Source: Rhizobium glycinendophyticum
Lineage (GTDB): Bacteria > Pseudomonadota > Alphaproteobacteria > Rhizobiales > Rhizobiaceae
NCBI RefSeq assembly: GCF_006443685.1
Contig: NZ_VFYP01000001.1
Location: forward strand, 2,108,001 to 2,172,000
Direction of reading: 5' to 3'
Length of the DNA: 64,000 nt
Positions 9,598 through 17,803 of this stretch are shown piece after piece (within the stretch, counting starts at the first letter, position 1; every line of letters begins with the position of its first letter). The position numbers and the translations under genes are program-made. The notes under the pieces were generated by a model. It saw only the letters and a list, made by a program, of their open reading frames with translations. It did not search any database and had not been told where the DNA came from.

Positions 9598-9632
9598 GGC
9601 GTCATCCTCGGGTTTGTCCCGCGGATGACGCC
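9598..9632. repeat. Intergenic palindrome (GGCGTCATCC / GGATGACGCC)
   Basis: Perfect 10-bp arms GGCGTCATCC and GGATGACGCC enclose a 15-nt partly paired loop (TCGGG/CCCG). It lies between the convergent 3' side of sdaA and the 5' side of the DUF1489 gene. It shares the ATCCTCGG core with the palindrome at 58419-58441, which suggests a dispersed intergenic palindrome family. It could also serve as a transcription terminator for sdaA. Confidence 0.6.
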
Positions 9633-9671
9633 GTAGATGGTATCACGACAGGAGCAAAGCCCCTGCCCGCT

Positions 9672-11072
9672 TCAACATTCGACAACGTTGACGGCGAGGC
9701 CGCCGAGCGAGGTTTCCTTGTATTTCTCGTTCATGTCGTTGCCGGTTTGACGCATGGTTTCGATCGCGGCATCAAGCGGCACAAAATGGACGCCGTCACC
9801 CTTGAGCGCCAGTGATGCGGCGGTGACGGCTTTCACGGCACCGAGCGCGTTGCGTTCGATGCACGGGACCTGGACGAGACCCGCGACAGGATCGCAGGTC
9901 ATGCCTAGATGATGTTCAAGTGCGATCTCGGCGGCGTTTTCGATCTGCTCAGGGGTACCGCCCATGACGGCGGCGAGACCGGCGGCAGCCATGGCCGAGG
10001 CTGAACCGACTTCGCCCTGACAGCCGACTTCGGCGCCCGAGATCGATGCATTGTGTTTGATGATCCCGCCGATGGCAGCTGCCGTCAGCAGATAATCGCG
10101 AATGCCGTCCTGATCCGCGTCGGGATGGAAATGCAGGTAATAGCGGATGGTCGCCGGAACGACGCCGGCTGCCCCATTGGTTGGCGAGGTGACGACGCGG
10201 CCACCGGCCGCATTCTCCTCGTTGACCGCCATGGCATAGACCGACAGCCAGTCATTGGCGAGAACCGGGTTCAGGCGGTTGGAGCGCCACTCCTCCTGCA
10301 GCTTGTCGTGGATCGATTTGGCGCGCCGGCGAACTTTCAGGCCACCCGGCAGCTGCCCGTCCTGTCGCAAACCGCGATCGATGCAGCTGAGCATTGCATC
10401 CCAGATCCGGTCGAGCCCGGCATCAAGATCCTCGCGCGAGCGCACCACTTCCTCGTTGGCCCGCTTCATCTGCGCGATGGTGAGCCCGGAGGATGCGGCC
10501 ATAGCCAGCATTTCCTTGGCCGAGGCAAAGGGATAAGGCACCTTCTGGCTCGAGGCCTGCTTCTTCTGCTTTTGCAGGGCAAGAAGCTCGGTATCGGTGA
10601 CGACAAAACCGCCGCCGATCGAATAATAGATCTGGGTCAGCAGAACGCGGCCGTCCTTGTCGAGTGCCGACAGCCGCATGCCGTTGGCGTGGCCCGAAAG
10701 CGGCGTCTTCTTATCGTAGACGAGATCGTCCTTCGGCTGGAAATAATAGGAGGGATGCCCGGGGGGCGTGACGCGGCCTGTGCGCTCGACCTCGGCGATA
10801 ATGCCCTCCATGCGATCCGGATCAATACTGTCAGGCGCCTCCCCCATCAGCCCGATGATCACGGCATTGCCGGTGCCATGGCCGATGCCGGTATAGGCGA
10901 GCGAACCGTGCAGACTGGCCTTGAGCGCCGCGACATGGGCGCCGGCCGGGCGAGGCCACTGGTCTGAAAGGATGAGGTCGAGAAACCGGTTGGCCGCCGT
11001 CATCGGACCCATAGTGTGGGAACTCGAGGGGCCGACGCCGATCTTGAACACGTCGAAAACCGAAAGAAACAT
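9672..11072 (-). CDS. sdaA: L-serine ammonia-lyase (serine deaminase), single-chain form
   Basis: A 466-residue iron-sulfur serine dehydratase that converts L-serine to pyruvate and ammonia in the cytoplasm. The N-terminal beta domain starts with [20 protein letters not shown], and the C-terminal alpha domain contains [14 protein letters not shown] and [15 protein letters not shown], which carry the Cys residues that bind the [4Fe-4S] cluster. Both domains are fused in one chain, as in E. coli SdaA, and the length fits. GGAG lies 5 nt before the ATG. Flanking genes are not serine-related, so it appears monocistronic. Confidence 0.95.
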   Translation of the reverse strand: MFLSVFDVFKIGVGPSSSHTMGPMTAANRFLDLILSDQWPRPAGAHVAALKASLHGSLAYTGIGHGTGNAVIIGLMGEAPDSIDPDRMEGIIAEVERTGRVTPPGHPSYYFQPKDDLVYDKKTPLSGHANGMRLSALDKDGRVLLTQIYYSIGGGFVVTDTELLALQKQKKQASSQKVPYPFASAKEMLAMAASSGLTIAQMKRANEEVVRSREDLDAGLDRIWDAMLSCIDRGLRQDGQLPGGLKVRRRAKSIHDKLQEEWRSNRLNPVLANDWLSVYAMAVNEENAAGGRVVTSPTNGAAGVVPATIRYYLHFHPDADQDGIRDYLLTAAAIGGIIKHNASISGAEVGCQGEVGSASAMAAAGLAAVMGGTPEQIENAAEIALEHHLGMTCDPVAGLVQVPCIERNALGAVKAVTAASLALKGDGVHFVPLDAAIETMRQTGNDMNEKYKETSLGGLAVNVVEC

Positions 11073-11200
11073 GAGGCTCCTCGCATGCAGTCATCAAAGC
11101 GTAAACGCTAAAGCATCGCCTGTCACGAATGCGCCTTGCAATCGACATCGGCTTTCATGGCCGCGACATGACGGAGATGGTGTTCGGGAGCCTGAAAAGC

Positions 11201-11231
11201 AAACAGCGCGGTCGAGACGACCGCGCTGTTT
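11201..11231 (-). terminator. Strong hairpin terminator after the 33-codon ORF
   Basis: Perfect 14-bp arms (AAACAGCGCGGTCG and its complement) around a 3-nt loop. Read on the minus strand it lies 20 nt after the stop of the small ORF at 11252-11353, and the stem ends in TTTGCTTTT. Its presence supports the idea that a short transcript ends here. Confidence 0.75.
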
Positions 11232-11251
11232 GGAATGCTGCATGTGAAGTG

Positions 11252-11353
11252 TCAGATGCTGCCGAACAGATAAGCCAGGCAAAGGACGCCGGCGAAACCC
11301 ATGAGAGCGCGAAATGTGACACCCCAACACGACTTCTGGAAACTGCTTTCCAT
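11252..11353 (-). CDS. Small single-pass membrane protein, 33 residues
   Basis: An ATG at 11353 with GGAG 5 nt upstream opens a 33-codon frame ending in TGA. The product has a short polar N-terminus (MESSFQKSCWGVTFR) and a hydrophobic segment of about 18 residues (ALMGFAGVLCLAYLFGSI), so it would be an inner-membrane microprotein. A strong hairpin terminator follows within 20 nt, which makes a dedicated short transcript likely. I recognise no family. Ribosome-binding site, hydrophobic pattern and terminator together argue for a real gene, but it is too short for composition statistics. Confidence 0.55.
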   Translation of the reverse strand: MESSFQKSCWGVTFRALMGFAGVLCLAYLFGSI

Positions 11354-11658
11354 GGAAACTCCAGATGAAGTCACTTGGTGATTAAAGCCGTCCCCCGACC
11401 GCTTTATGGACCCTCATGTATTAAAACCCGGCCCGTTTCGCAACTGCAAAAATGGCAAAAGCATGGCGCATTTTGCGCTGCAGGCATGCGTTGCGTGCAT
11501 GGATATGTGAAATTACAATGTGATAGCCAGGGCGATCGTTAACAACATCCGCCTGATGGCCGCCCCAATTCGGGCCAAAATCTTGAAACTGGTTAATTGC
11601 CATTGTGGAGAACCGCGGGCGCGGGATAATTCCGCGAGCCAGAAGGGGGAATCGTTTG
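11354..11658. other. Gene-free stretch between small ORF and DUF599 gene
   Basis: About 300 nt, more AT-rich than its flanks. It presumably carries the divergent promoters of the small minus-strand ORF and the DUF599 gene. I found no convincing reading frame, RNA gene or named operator. An inverted CCGCGG/CCGCG element at about 11612-11638 lies just before the DUF599 ribosome-binding site. Confidence 0.4.
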
Positions 11659-12351
11659 ATGCTCGTCGCCGATTATGCTGCTCTCGCGCTGTTCGTGCTG
11701 CTCTGGGTTGCCTATGCCTGGATCACCGGCAGCCGCCGCATCCTGTCTCGCACCAGCCTGACCAAGGCCATGGCCGAACGGCGCCGGGACTGGATCCTGA
11801 ATTCGCTTAACCGCGACCTGAAGATGATCGACACTCAGATCATGGGCGGATTGCAGAACGGGACGGCCTTTTTTGCTTCGACCACCATCTTTGCGATTGG
11901 CGGCTGCTTTGCCCTGTTGGGCGCGACCGAGCAGGTGGACGCGATCCTGAAAGACATACCCTTCATTGTTCAGGGCGGCCGGGCGACTTTCGAATTGAAG
12001 GTCTGCGGGCTGATCGCGCTGTTTGCCTATTCCTTCTTCAAGTTCGGCTGGTCCTATCGGCTCTTCAACTATTGCACCATTCTCTTTGGCGCCATCCCGA
12101 TGACCGACGAGGCGCGCGAGCATCCGGCGCGCACCATGGCCGCGGCTGAGCGTGCGATCCAGATGAACATCATCGCCGCCAGCCACTTCAACATGGGCTT
12201 GAGGGCGATCTTCTACTCGATCGGCTATCTCGGCTGGTTTGTCAGCCCCTGGATCTTCATGCTGGCATCGGGCACGGTCTTCGTGGTGCTGATCCGGCGA
12301 CAATATTTCTCGGAGGCGCGCCGCGCGCTTCTGAACGATCTGGCCGACTGA
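11659..12351 (+). CDS. DUF599 membrane protein
   Basis: A 230-residue integral membrane protein of the DUF599 family with about four hydrophobic segments (near residues 4-24, 72-95, 125-145 and 185-210). Family-like stretches are NRDLKMIDTQIMGGLQNGTAFFASTTIFAIGGC and FKFGWSYRLFNYCTILFGAIP. Function is unknown. The start chosen is the ATG at 11659, 7 nt after AAGGGGGA. An in-frame ATG 54 nt upstream would add a polar Arg-rich stretch before the first membrane helix and lacks a good ribosome-binding site. Confidence 0.8.
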   Translation: MLVADYAALALFVLLWVAYAWITGSRRILSRTSLTKAMAERRRDWILNSLNRDLKMIDTQIMGGLQNGTAFFASTTIFAIGGCFALLGATEQVDAILKDIPFIVQGGRATFELKVCGLIALFAYSFFKFGWSYRLFNYCTILFGAIPMTDEAREHPARTMAAAERAIQMNIIAASHFNMGLRAIFYSIGYLGWFVSPWIFMLASGTVFVVLIRRQYFSEARRALLNDLAD

Positions 12352-12484
12352 CCGACAGGGCTTCAAGGAGACCGGGGACAACCTGCTGCCGGTCATGAAA
12401 TCGCCGCCTTTGCACGATGAGCCACGGCCACGAGCGCAGGCCGCAGACATCGCGGCGATCAGTACGACCGATGGAGGACGACGC

Positions 12485-13477
12485 GTGCCAGACAGCATTC
12501 CGGACAACGCGCAGACTTCGCCCGAGATCACCCGCGCACGGCCCCGCCTGCTCTGGCTGGACGCGTTCCGCGGTCTGGCGCTCATCGCCATGGCGTCCTA
12601 CCACTTCAGCTGGGACCTGGAATTCTTCGGCTATCTCGCGCCGGGCACCTCCACCGAAGGTTTTTTGCGGTTCTACGCCCGCTCGATCGCCTCTACTTTC
12701 CTTTTCCTCGCCGGCTTCAGCCTCGTGCTCGCGCACTACCCGAAACTGCGCGTTGAGGCTTTCCTGCGCCGCTTCGCGGTGATCCTCGCCGCGGCGCTTG
12801 CGATCACGGCAGCCACCTGGTGGTTCGTGCCGGATGGACTGATCTTCTTCGGCATCCTGCATGCCATGGCGCTCGGCAGCCTGGTGGGTCTGGTTTTCCT
12901 GCGCCTGCCGGTGATCGTCACGCTTGCAGTCGCACTTTGCGCCATGGTGCTGCCGAACGTCTATCGCTCGCCGATCTTCGACACGCCGCTTCTGTGGTTT
13001 GCCGGTCTCTCGGAACACCTGCCCCGCTCCAACGACTATGTGCCGCTCTTCCCCTGGATCGGAGCGCTTCTGATCGGGATTGCGGTCGCCCGCCTGCTGG
13101 TGGACTACAATCTGCTCGCCCGCCTGACGCGCCTGCCGGAAGGCCCCGCCTGGCTGCGCTGGGGCGGAAGGCATTCGCTCACCGTCTACCTGCTGCACCA
13201 GCCAGTGCTGATCGCGTTGGTTTTTGCCGCAAGCCAGGTCGTGCCGCCGCCGGCGCCGGATCCGATCGAATCCTATATCGGCAGCTGCGAGCCGGCCTGC
13301 CAACAGCAAGGAAATTCTGCCGAGATCTGCAAGGCTTTCTGCGCCTGTACGCTGGACCGTCTGCAGGCCCAGAGCCTGCTGGAACCGCTCCAGTCTGGCG
13401 CAATCTTGCCGGATCAGGATGAGCGTATTCTGGCGCTGGCCTCCGAATGCACAGCCAAGATACAGACCACGCCGTAA
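12485..13477 (+). CDS. DUF1624 (heparan-alpha-glucosaminide acetyltransferase-like) membrane protein
   Basis: A 330-residue multi-pass protein of the DUF1624/HGSNAT-like acyltransferase group. The hallmark N-terminus LLWLDAFRGLALIAMASYHFSWD is present, followed by about seven hydrophobic segments and the C-terminal helix LTVYLLHQPVLIALVF typical of membrane acyltransferases. The C-terminal tail is soluble and Cys-rich (CEPACQQQ, CKAFCACTL), so disulfides or metal binding are possible. I chose GTG at 12485 because GGAGG lies 7 nt upstream. An in-frame ATG at 12395 would add 30 polar residues. The acceptor substrate is unknown. It is followed by an ICMT-like gene 14 nt downstream. Confidence 0.78.
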   Translation: MPDSIPDNAQTSPEITRARPRLLWLDAFRGLALIAMASYHFSWDLEFFGYLAPGTSTEGFLRFYARSIASTFLFLAGFSLVLAHYPKLRVEAFLRRFAVILAAALAITAATWWFVPDGLIFFGILHAMALGSLVGLVFLRLPVIVTLAVALCAMVLPNVYRSPIFDTPLLWFAGLSEHLPRSNDYVPLFPWIGALLIGIAVARLLVDYNLLARLTRLPEGPAWLRWGGRHSLTVYLLHQPVLIALVFAASQVVPPPAPDPIESYIGSCEPACQQQGNSAEICKAFCACTLDRLQAQSLLEPLQSGAILPDQDERILALASECTAKIQTTP

Positions 13478-13491
13478 CGGGGAAATTCATC

Positions 13492-13968
13492 ATGAATGCC
13501 TACCGTGCGAAGCCCCTGCGTTATCCCTGGCCGCCGTTGATTTACGGTGGCGCCGTGACCCTGGCACTGGCCGCCGAACGGCTGGTTGTGCCGCTCCCGC
13601 TCTCGTCACCGAGCCCCGTCCTGCTGCCGATCGCCGGCTTTGCGCTCGCGCTTCTCGCCGTCAGCCTCGACATATGGGCGGTGAAGACGCTCCTGGAGCG
13701 GCAGACGGCCGTACTCGGCACGGGCTGCGCCCGACATCTCGTCACCTGCGGTCCCTTCCGCTTCACGCGCAACCCGATTTATCTCGGCTACACGCTGCTG
13801 ACACTCTCGATCGGGTTGATCAGCGCCAGCGCCTGGTTCCTGCCGGCCGCGATCCTGGCCGCCCTCACCGCCCAATGGGCGGTGATCCGTTGCGAGGAAC
13901 AGCACCTCGAACAGCGGTTCGGCTTCGACTACGAATGTTATTGCAAGCGCACCCGACGGTGGATCTGA
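13492..13968 (+). CDS. Isoprenylcysteine carboxyl methyltransferase-like membrane methyltransferase
   Basis: A 158-residue membrane protein with three to four hydrophobic segments and the ICMT/PEMT C-terminal signature: HLVTCGPFRFTRNPIYLGY (SAM-binding RNPxY), then EEQHLEQRFGFDYECYCKRTRRWI. Bacterial members are mostly of unknown substrate; some methylate lipids or small molecules. The start is the ATG at 13492, with GGGGAAA about 10 nt upstream. It lies 14 nt after the DUF1624 gene on the same strand, so they probably form a two-gene operon of envelope-modifying enzymes. Confidence 0.83.
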   Translation: MNAYRAKPLRYPWPPLIYGGAVTLALAAERLVVPLPLSSPSPVLLPIAGFALALLAVSLDIWAVKTLLERQTAVLGTGCARHLVTCGPFRFTRNPIYLGYTLLTLSIGLISASAWFLPAAILAALTAQWAVIRCEEQHLEQRFGFDYECYCKRTRRWI

Positions 13969-14000
13969 ACAAATGCGAGAGGAGGCCTAGAAGAGCTGTC

Positions 14001-14387
14001 TCAGCTGCCGACGCCGATTTCGACGAGGCGGGTCAGACAGGCTTCTTCGGCCTGATCAAGTTCCGTCAGAGTCTCGTCGATATCACGGCGCTTCTGGCGC
14101 AGGTCTTCGCGCTTCTCGTCGATCTTCTTCATCATCAGCTTGAGCTGGCCGATTTCGCCCGGCGGCTCCTTGTAGACGTGGACGATTTCGCGGATCTCGT
14201 TGATGGTGAAGCCGATGCGCCGGCCGCGCAGAATTTCCTGCAACAGACGCCTGTCCGCAGCACGGTATAGGCGCGTGCGACCGCGCCGCTCCGGATGAAT
14301 GAGGCCTTCGTCTTCGTAGAATCGGAGCGTGCGCGTGGAAACGCCGAATTCACGCGTCAGCTCTGTTATGCTATAATACTTCTTCAC
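14001..14387 (-). CDS. MerR-family transcriptional regulator
   Basis: A 128-residue regulator. The N-terminal winged helix-turn-helix is canonical (YSITELTREFGVSTRTLRFYEDEGLIHPERRGRTRLY), followed by a dimerisation coiled coil (about residues 80-118). There are no clustered C-terminal cysteines, so it is not a classic metal sensor. It resembles the alphaproteobacterial MerR group that often controls acyl-CoA metabolism, but no such genes are adjacent. The start codon is GTG. A strong promoter overlapped by a palindrome lies 28-55 nt upstream (14415-14442), fitting autoregulation. Confidence 0.85.
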   Translation of the reverse strand: MKKYYSITELTREFGVSTRTLRFYEDEGLIHPERRGRTRLYRAADRRLLQEILRGRRIGFTINEIREIVHVYKEPPGEIGQLKLMMKKIDEKREDLRQKRRDIDETLTELDQAEEACLTRLVEIGVGS

Positions 14388-14414
14388 GTCCGGTTCGTCC
14401 CTGTGCGTCGGGAC

Positions 14415-14442
14415 ATAATATTGACTTTTACGTACAAGTCAA
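14415..14442 (-). promoter_or_regulatory. Promoter and MerR-type operator of the MerR gene
   Basis: On the minus strand, TTGACT (14442-14437) and TATTAT (14420-14415) are separated by 16 nt, a near-consensus sigma-70 promoter. The spacer is framed by an inverted repeat with arms TTGACTT and AAGTCAA (14421-14442) around an 8-nt centre containing TACGTA-like symmetry. This is the expected place for a MerR-family operator, between -35 and -10. Confidence 0.65.
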
Positions 14443-14454
14443 TTTTTGCGACAG

Positions 14455-15867
14455 TTACATGAACCACCAGGTGGCAAGACCGAGGAACGAGAAGAAGCCG
14501 GTGATGTCGGTGACGGTGGTGACGAAGACGGCAGAGGCCACGGCCGGATCGGTGCCGATGCGGTCCAGCAACAGCGGAATGAGGATCCCGGCAATCGCCG
14601 CCGCCATCATGTTGATCAGCATGGCGGCTGCGATGATGCCGCCGATATTGGGGTCGTGAAACCAGAAACCGGCAACGATCCCGATCAGCACGCCGAAGAT
14701 CATGCCGTTCAGAAGCCCGACACCTGCTTCGCGTCGCACGACCCGGACGGCATTGTGAATGTCGAGATTGCGGGTGGCGAGCGCCCGCACCGTGACCGTC
14801 ATGGTCTGCGAGCCCGCGTTTCCGCCCATGCCGGCCACGATCGGCATCAGGACGGCGAGCGCCACGATCTGCTCGATCGTCGCCTCGAACAGCGAGATCA
14901 CGGAGGCCGCGAGGATCGCCGTCACCAGATTGACCGCGAGCCACGGCACCCGCGAGCGCGAGGTCTCAGCCACGCTGTCCGAGAGTTCTTCGTCGCCAAC
15001 GCCGCCGAGGCGCAGCAAGTCCTCCTCCGCCTCTTCCTGGATGACGTCGACCACGTCGTCGATGGTCAGCACGCCGACGAGCCGGTCGTTTTCGTCGACG
15101 ACGGCGGCCGACAGAAGGTCGTATTGTTCGAAGAGCTGCGCCGCCTCTTCCTGGTCCATTTCGGCCGGGATCGGGTGGTTGGTCTCGTGCATGATGCTCT
15201 CGATCTTCACCTGGCGCTTGGTGCGCAGGATCGCATCGAGCTTGACGGCGCCGAGCAGTTTGAAGGTGGGATCGATGACGAAGATCTGCGTGAAGTTTTC
15301 CGGCAGCTCTTCTTCCTCACGCATGTAGTCGATCGTCTGGCCGACCGTCCAGAACGGCGGCACGGCGACGAATTCCGTCTGCATGCGCCGGCCGGCCGAG
15401 CTTTCGGGATAATCCAGTGCCCGCCGCAGGCGCACCCGTTCGGTGAACGGCAACTGGGCGAGGATTTCCTCGCGGTCATCGTCGTCGAGGTCTTCGAGAA
15501 TGTAGACGGCGTCGTCCGAATCGAGATCGCCGATCGCGGCTGCGATCTGCTCGTTCGGCATCTGGTCGACGATCTGCATGCGGATCGCTTCGTCGACCTC
15601 GGTCAGCGCCGTCATGTCGAAATCGTCGCCGAGCAGGCGCACGAGGGCGACGCGCTGGTCCGGCTGGATCGCCTCGATCAGGTGACCGAGTTCCGATTCG
15701 TGCAGCTTGGCCACATGCTGGCGCAGGAACAGCACATCACGATCGGCAATCGCTGCGCCGACCATGGTCAGGAACTCGTGGCGGATATAGCCTTCGTCGT
15801 CGTAGATGTCGGCCTGAACCTCTTCGGCCACCGGGCGGTCGAGGATGTCCTCTTCGGTCTCTGTCAT
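14455..15867 (-). CDS. mgtE: Magnesium transporter MgtE
   Basis: A 470-residue Mg2+ channel. The acidic N-terminal MgtE_N domain (about 20-130) is followed by two CBS domains (about 135-255; FAIL-type stretches VDQMPNEQIAAAIGDLDSDD and EEAAQLFEQYDLLSAAVVDENDRLVGVLTIDDVVD) and a five-helix membrane domain with MPIVAGMGGNAGSQTMTV, the conserved pore motif. The cytosolic domains sense Mg2+ and close the channel. The start given is the ATG at 15867 giving MTETEED, preceded by GAGGGCGGG; an earlier in-frame codon at 15924 is less likely. The MerR gene follows 67 nt downstream but has its own promoter. Confidence 0.93.
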   Translation of the reverse strand: MTETEEDILDRPVAEEVQADIYDDEGYIRHEFLTMVGAAIADRDVLFLRQHVAKLHESELGHLIEAIQPDQRVALVRLLGDDFDMTALTEVDEAIRMQIVDQMPNEQIAAAIGDLDSDDAVYILEDLDDDDREEILAQLPFTERVRLRRALDYPESSAGRRMQTEFVAVPPFWTVGQTIDYMREEEELPENFTQIFVIDPTFKLLGAVKLDAILRTKRQVKIESIMHETNHPIPAEMDQEEAAQLFEQYDLLSAAVVDENDRLVGVLTIDDVVDVIQEEAEEDLLRLGGVGDEELSDSVAETSRSRVPWLAVNLVTAILAASVISLFEATIEQIVALAVLMPIVAGMGGNAGSQTMTVTVRALATRNLDIHNAVRVVRREAGVGLLNGMIFGVLIGIVAGFWFHDPNIGGIIAAAMLINMMAAAIAGILIPLLLDRIGTDPAVASAVFVTTVTDITGFFSFLGLATWWFM

Positions 15868-16055
15868 CTGCCCGCCCTCGCCTGCCCTGAAGCCCTGGTT
15901 CGCTGCCCCGGAGAATGGCGGCAAAAATCCTCATGTCAACAATCGGATAGCGCGATACCGCAATGCCTGTTCAAAGCTGCGTGCATGCTGCTACCCTGAT
16001 TTTATTGCCCGGTCCAGCCTACCGGGCAGAGCCGTCTCCAGAAAGCCTGAGCCCC

Positions 16056-16550
16056 GTGACCCTGCTGACCATCTGCCGTTATCCGGACCCCGCCCTCAAA
16101 ACACTCTGCACACCGGTAGCCGACTTTGACGCGGCACTGGTTTGCCTGCTCGACGATCTCGATCAGACGATGAAGGCCGCCCCCGGCGTCGGCATCACGG
16201 CTGCCCATTGTGGCATATTCAAACGGGTCGTTGTGCTCGACCTGCCGGAGATCGGCGGACGGCGTGACTTCGTTAATCCGGAGATCCTGGAGACATCGGT
16301 CGAGACCATGACCCACGTCGAAGGCAGCGTCTCCATGCCAGGCTTCACGGAAGAGGTGACGCGGCCACGCCGCATCACGCTGCGCTACCAGACGACCGAC
16401 GGCAGCGTGAGCACCGAAAACTTCGACGGTTTCCCGGCCATCTGCCTGCAGCACGAGGTGGACCAGCTGGATGGTATCTTCTGGATCGGGCGTCTGTCGC
16501 GGTTGAAGCGCGAACGGCTCTTGAAGAAATGGGAGAAGGCGAGCCGCTGA
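16056..16550 (+). CDS. Peptide deformylase-like protein lacking two metal ligands
   Basis: A 164-residue protein with the peptide deformylase fold signature but altered motifs. The start VTLLTICRYPDPALKTLCTPV and overall length match deformylases, so GTG at 16056 is preferred to an ATG at 15963. Motif I reads GVGITAAH where GxGLAAxQ is expected. Motif II reads EGSVS where EGCLS is expected, losing the Cys ligand. Motif III reads HEVDQ where HExDH is expected, losing the second His ligand, while catalytic Glu134 remains. Normal deformylase activity, which needs a Cys-His-His metal site, is therefore unlikely. A diverged function or regulatory role is inferred. It is divergent from mgtE. Confidence 0.8.
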   Translation: MTLLTICRYPDPALKTLCTPVADFDAALVCLLDDLDQTMKAAPGVGITAAHCGIFKRVVVLDLPEIGGRRDFVNPEILETSVETMTHVEGSVSMPGFTEEVTRPRRITLRYQTTDGSVSTENFDGFPAICLQHEVDQLDGIFWIGRLSRLKRERLLKKWEKASR

Positions 16551-16620
16551 AGGTGGTGATGCCGAACAAAAGCGCGGCCAAGACGTTGATCTGCATCTCT
16601 CATGATGAAGGAGCCATGCC

Positions 16621-17118
16621 ATGGCCAAGGATGACCGCAAGACCGACTTCTCCACCGAAGAGGAATTCCGCGACGACGACCAGCGCAACATTGCCGATGG
16701 CTGGCCCTATGCCGATGGCGAAGGCGCGACAGCGGCCCCGATCGCAAATCGGGGTTATGGTGAAACGGGTGCCAATTTCGACCAGGATCGCAACCAGGGC
16801 TTTCGCGTCGACAATGTCAACGCCGACGGCTTCGAGCCGGAGCCGGCGATCCCGGTCCTGCCGACCACAGACGGGCGCGAGGATGACGACCAACTCGAAT
16901 CCGATGTGGCAACAGCGCTGGAAGACTTCGATGACGTGGTGCTGAACGGGCTGGACATCCACGTCGACGCTCATGTCGTGACCCTTCGGGGCGCAGTCGA
17001 CACCGCCGAGGAGCGCCGCAAAATCGAGCTCAAGGTACTCGGAGTGACCGGCGTGAGCCAGGTCAAGAACTTCATCACTACGCTCGGCGTCGACAGCCAT
17101 ATCCCCGACGAGGATTGA
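16621..17118 (+). CDS. BON-domain protein
   Basis: A 165-residue acidic protein. Residues 1-90 are polar, Asp/Glu-rich and probably disordered. Residues about 92-160 form a BON domain (LESDVATALEDFDDVVLNGLDIHVDAHVVTLRGAVDTAEERRKIE, then GVSQVKNFITT). BON domains bind membranes or ligands in the envelope, but no signal peptide is visible here. AAGGAG lies 7 nt before the ATG. A hairpin terminator follows at 17152. The deformylase-like gene ends 70 nt upstream on the same strand. Confidence 0.83.
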   Translation: MAKDDRKTDFSTEEEFRDDDQRNIADGWPYADGEGATAAPIANRGYGETGANFDQDRNQGFRVDNVNADGFEPEPAIPVLPTTDGREDDDQLESDVATALEDFDDVVLNGLDIHVDAHVVTLRGAVDTAEERRKIELKVLGVTGVSQVKNFITTLGVDSHIPDED

Positions 17119-17151
17119 GGGCAGCACTTTGCGCCGCCGAACGGATCAAAC

Positions 17152-17184
17152 AAAAAGCCCGGCGAGAGTCGGGCTTTTTGTTTT
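17152..17184 (+). terminator. Rho-independent terminator after the BON gene
   Basis: Arms AAAAAGCCCG and CGGGCTTTTT with an 8-nt loop, followed by GTTTTC. It lies 34 nt after the BON-domain stop and also before the 3' end of the convergent proteinase gene, so it may serve both directions. Confidence 0.85.
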
Positions 17185-17224
17185 CAACCGTGTCTATGAG
17201 ATCCGGTGACCGCTGGACCACATC

Positions 17225-17803
17225 TCAGGACAAGACAAACTTTCCGGCGCGCGGACCGCTGAGGATCACCTGCCAGCTCCGCTTGTTGTCGAAGTTCTGC
17301 CGGGCAAGGAACGTATAGCCGGTGGATTTCCAAGATTTGACCGAGCCCGACAGGTTATCGAGAATGTAGTCCCCGTCGCTGAGACGGGCCATCAGGACTG
17401 CGTGATTGTTGCCGCGACGATCGAGCACGACGGTCATGGCGAGCTTGTTCGCCGGAAAGCCCGCATCGATCAGCTGCTTCTTCTTCGCCAGCGCGTAGTC
17501 TTCGCAGTCGCCGCGATTGTTGGTCGGCAGCACCCACTGATCCCGCCCCATGTCATGAACCGGACGAACGCGGGCATTGACCGCGCGGTTGACGGAAGCC
17601 AGCAGGTTTTTCGCCTCTCCGTCGGCCAGTGTCTTGCCGCCCTTGTTGGCACAGAGCCAGTTGTAGCGTGAGCAGGCGCCGGCAAAGCCCTTCGGCGCCA
17701 TGATGGAGCGCTGCGCCGGAATGAACGAACCGGCATACCCGGTGGAAGCGGTGGAAACGAGCGTCGCCACACAAAGCGCGGCCGCCAGAAGCTGTTTTTT
17801 CAT
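17225..17803 (-). CDS. Periplasmic transglutaminase-like cysteine proteinase (BTLCP/LapG family)
   Basis: A 192-residue protein with a Sec signal peptide (residues 1-24, ending GYA-G). The BTLCP (DUF920) domain has a plausible Cys-His-Asp triad: Cys100 in NRGDCEDYALAKK, His134 in NNHAVLM and Asp149 in ILDNLSG. LapG, the characterised member, cleaves a surface adhesin under c-di-GMP control. No lapD or RTX-adhesin gene is adjacent. Its divergent neighbour encodes a secreted low-complexity protein, which might be a substrate, but no LapG-like TAAG site is visible there. AGGGGA precedes the ATG. Confidence 0.85.
   Translation of the reverse strand: MKKQLLAAALCVATLVSTASTGYAGSFIPAQRSIMAPKGFAGACSRYNWLCANKGGKTLADGEAKNLLASVNRAVNARVRPVHDMGRDQWVLPTNNRGDCEDYALAKKKQLIDAGFPANKLAMTVVLDRRGNNHAVLMARLSDGDYILDNLSGSVKSWKSTGYTFLARQNFDNKRSWQVILSGPRAGKFVLS

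Noticed and set aside
14421..14442. TTGACTT/AAGTCAA inverted repeat considered as an FNR/FixK box
   Set aside because: The half sites are separated by about 12 nt instead of 4, and the repeat sits within a -35/-10 spacer, which fits a MerR operator better.
14446..15999. A 517-codon plus-strand frame opposite mgtE
   Set aside because: It is antisense to mgtE, and its His/Asp/Arg-rich sequence is what the reverse of acidic CBS-domain codons gives.
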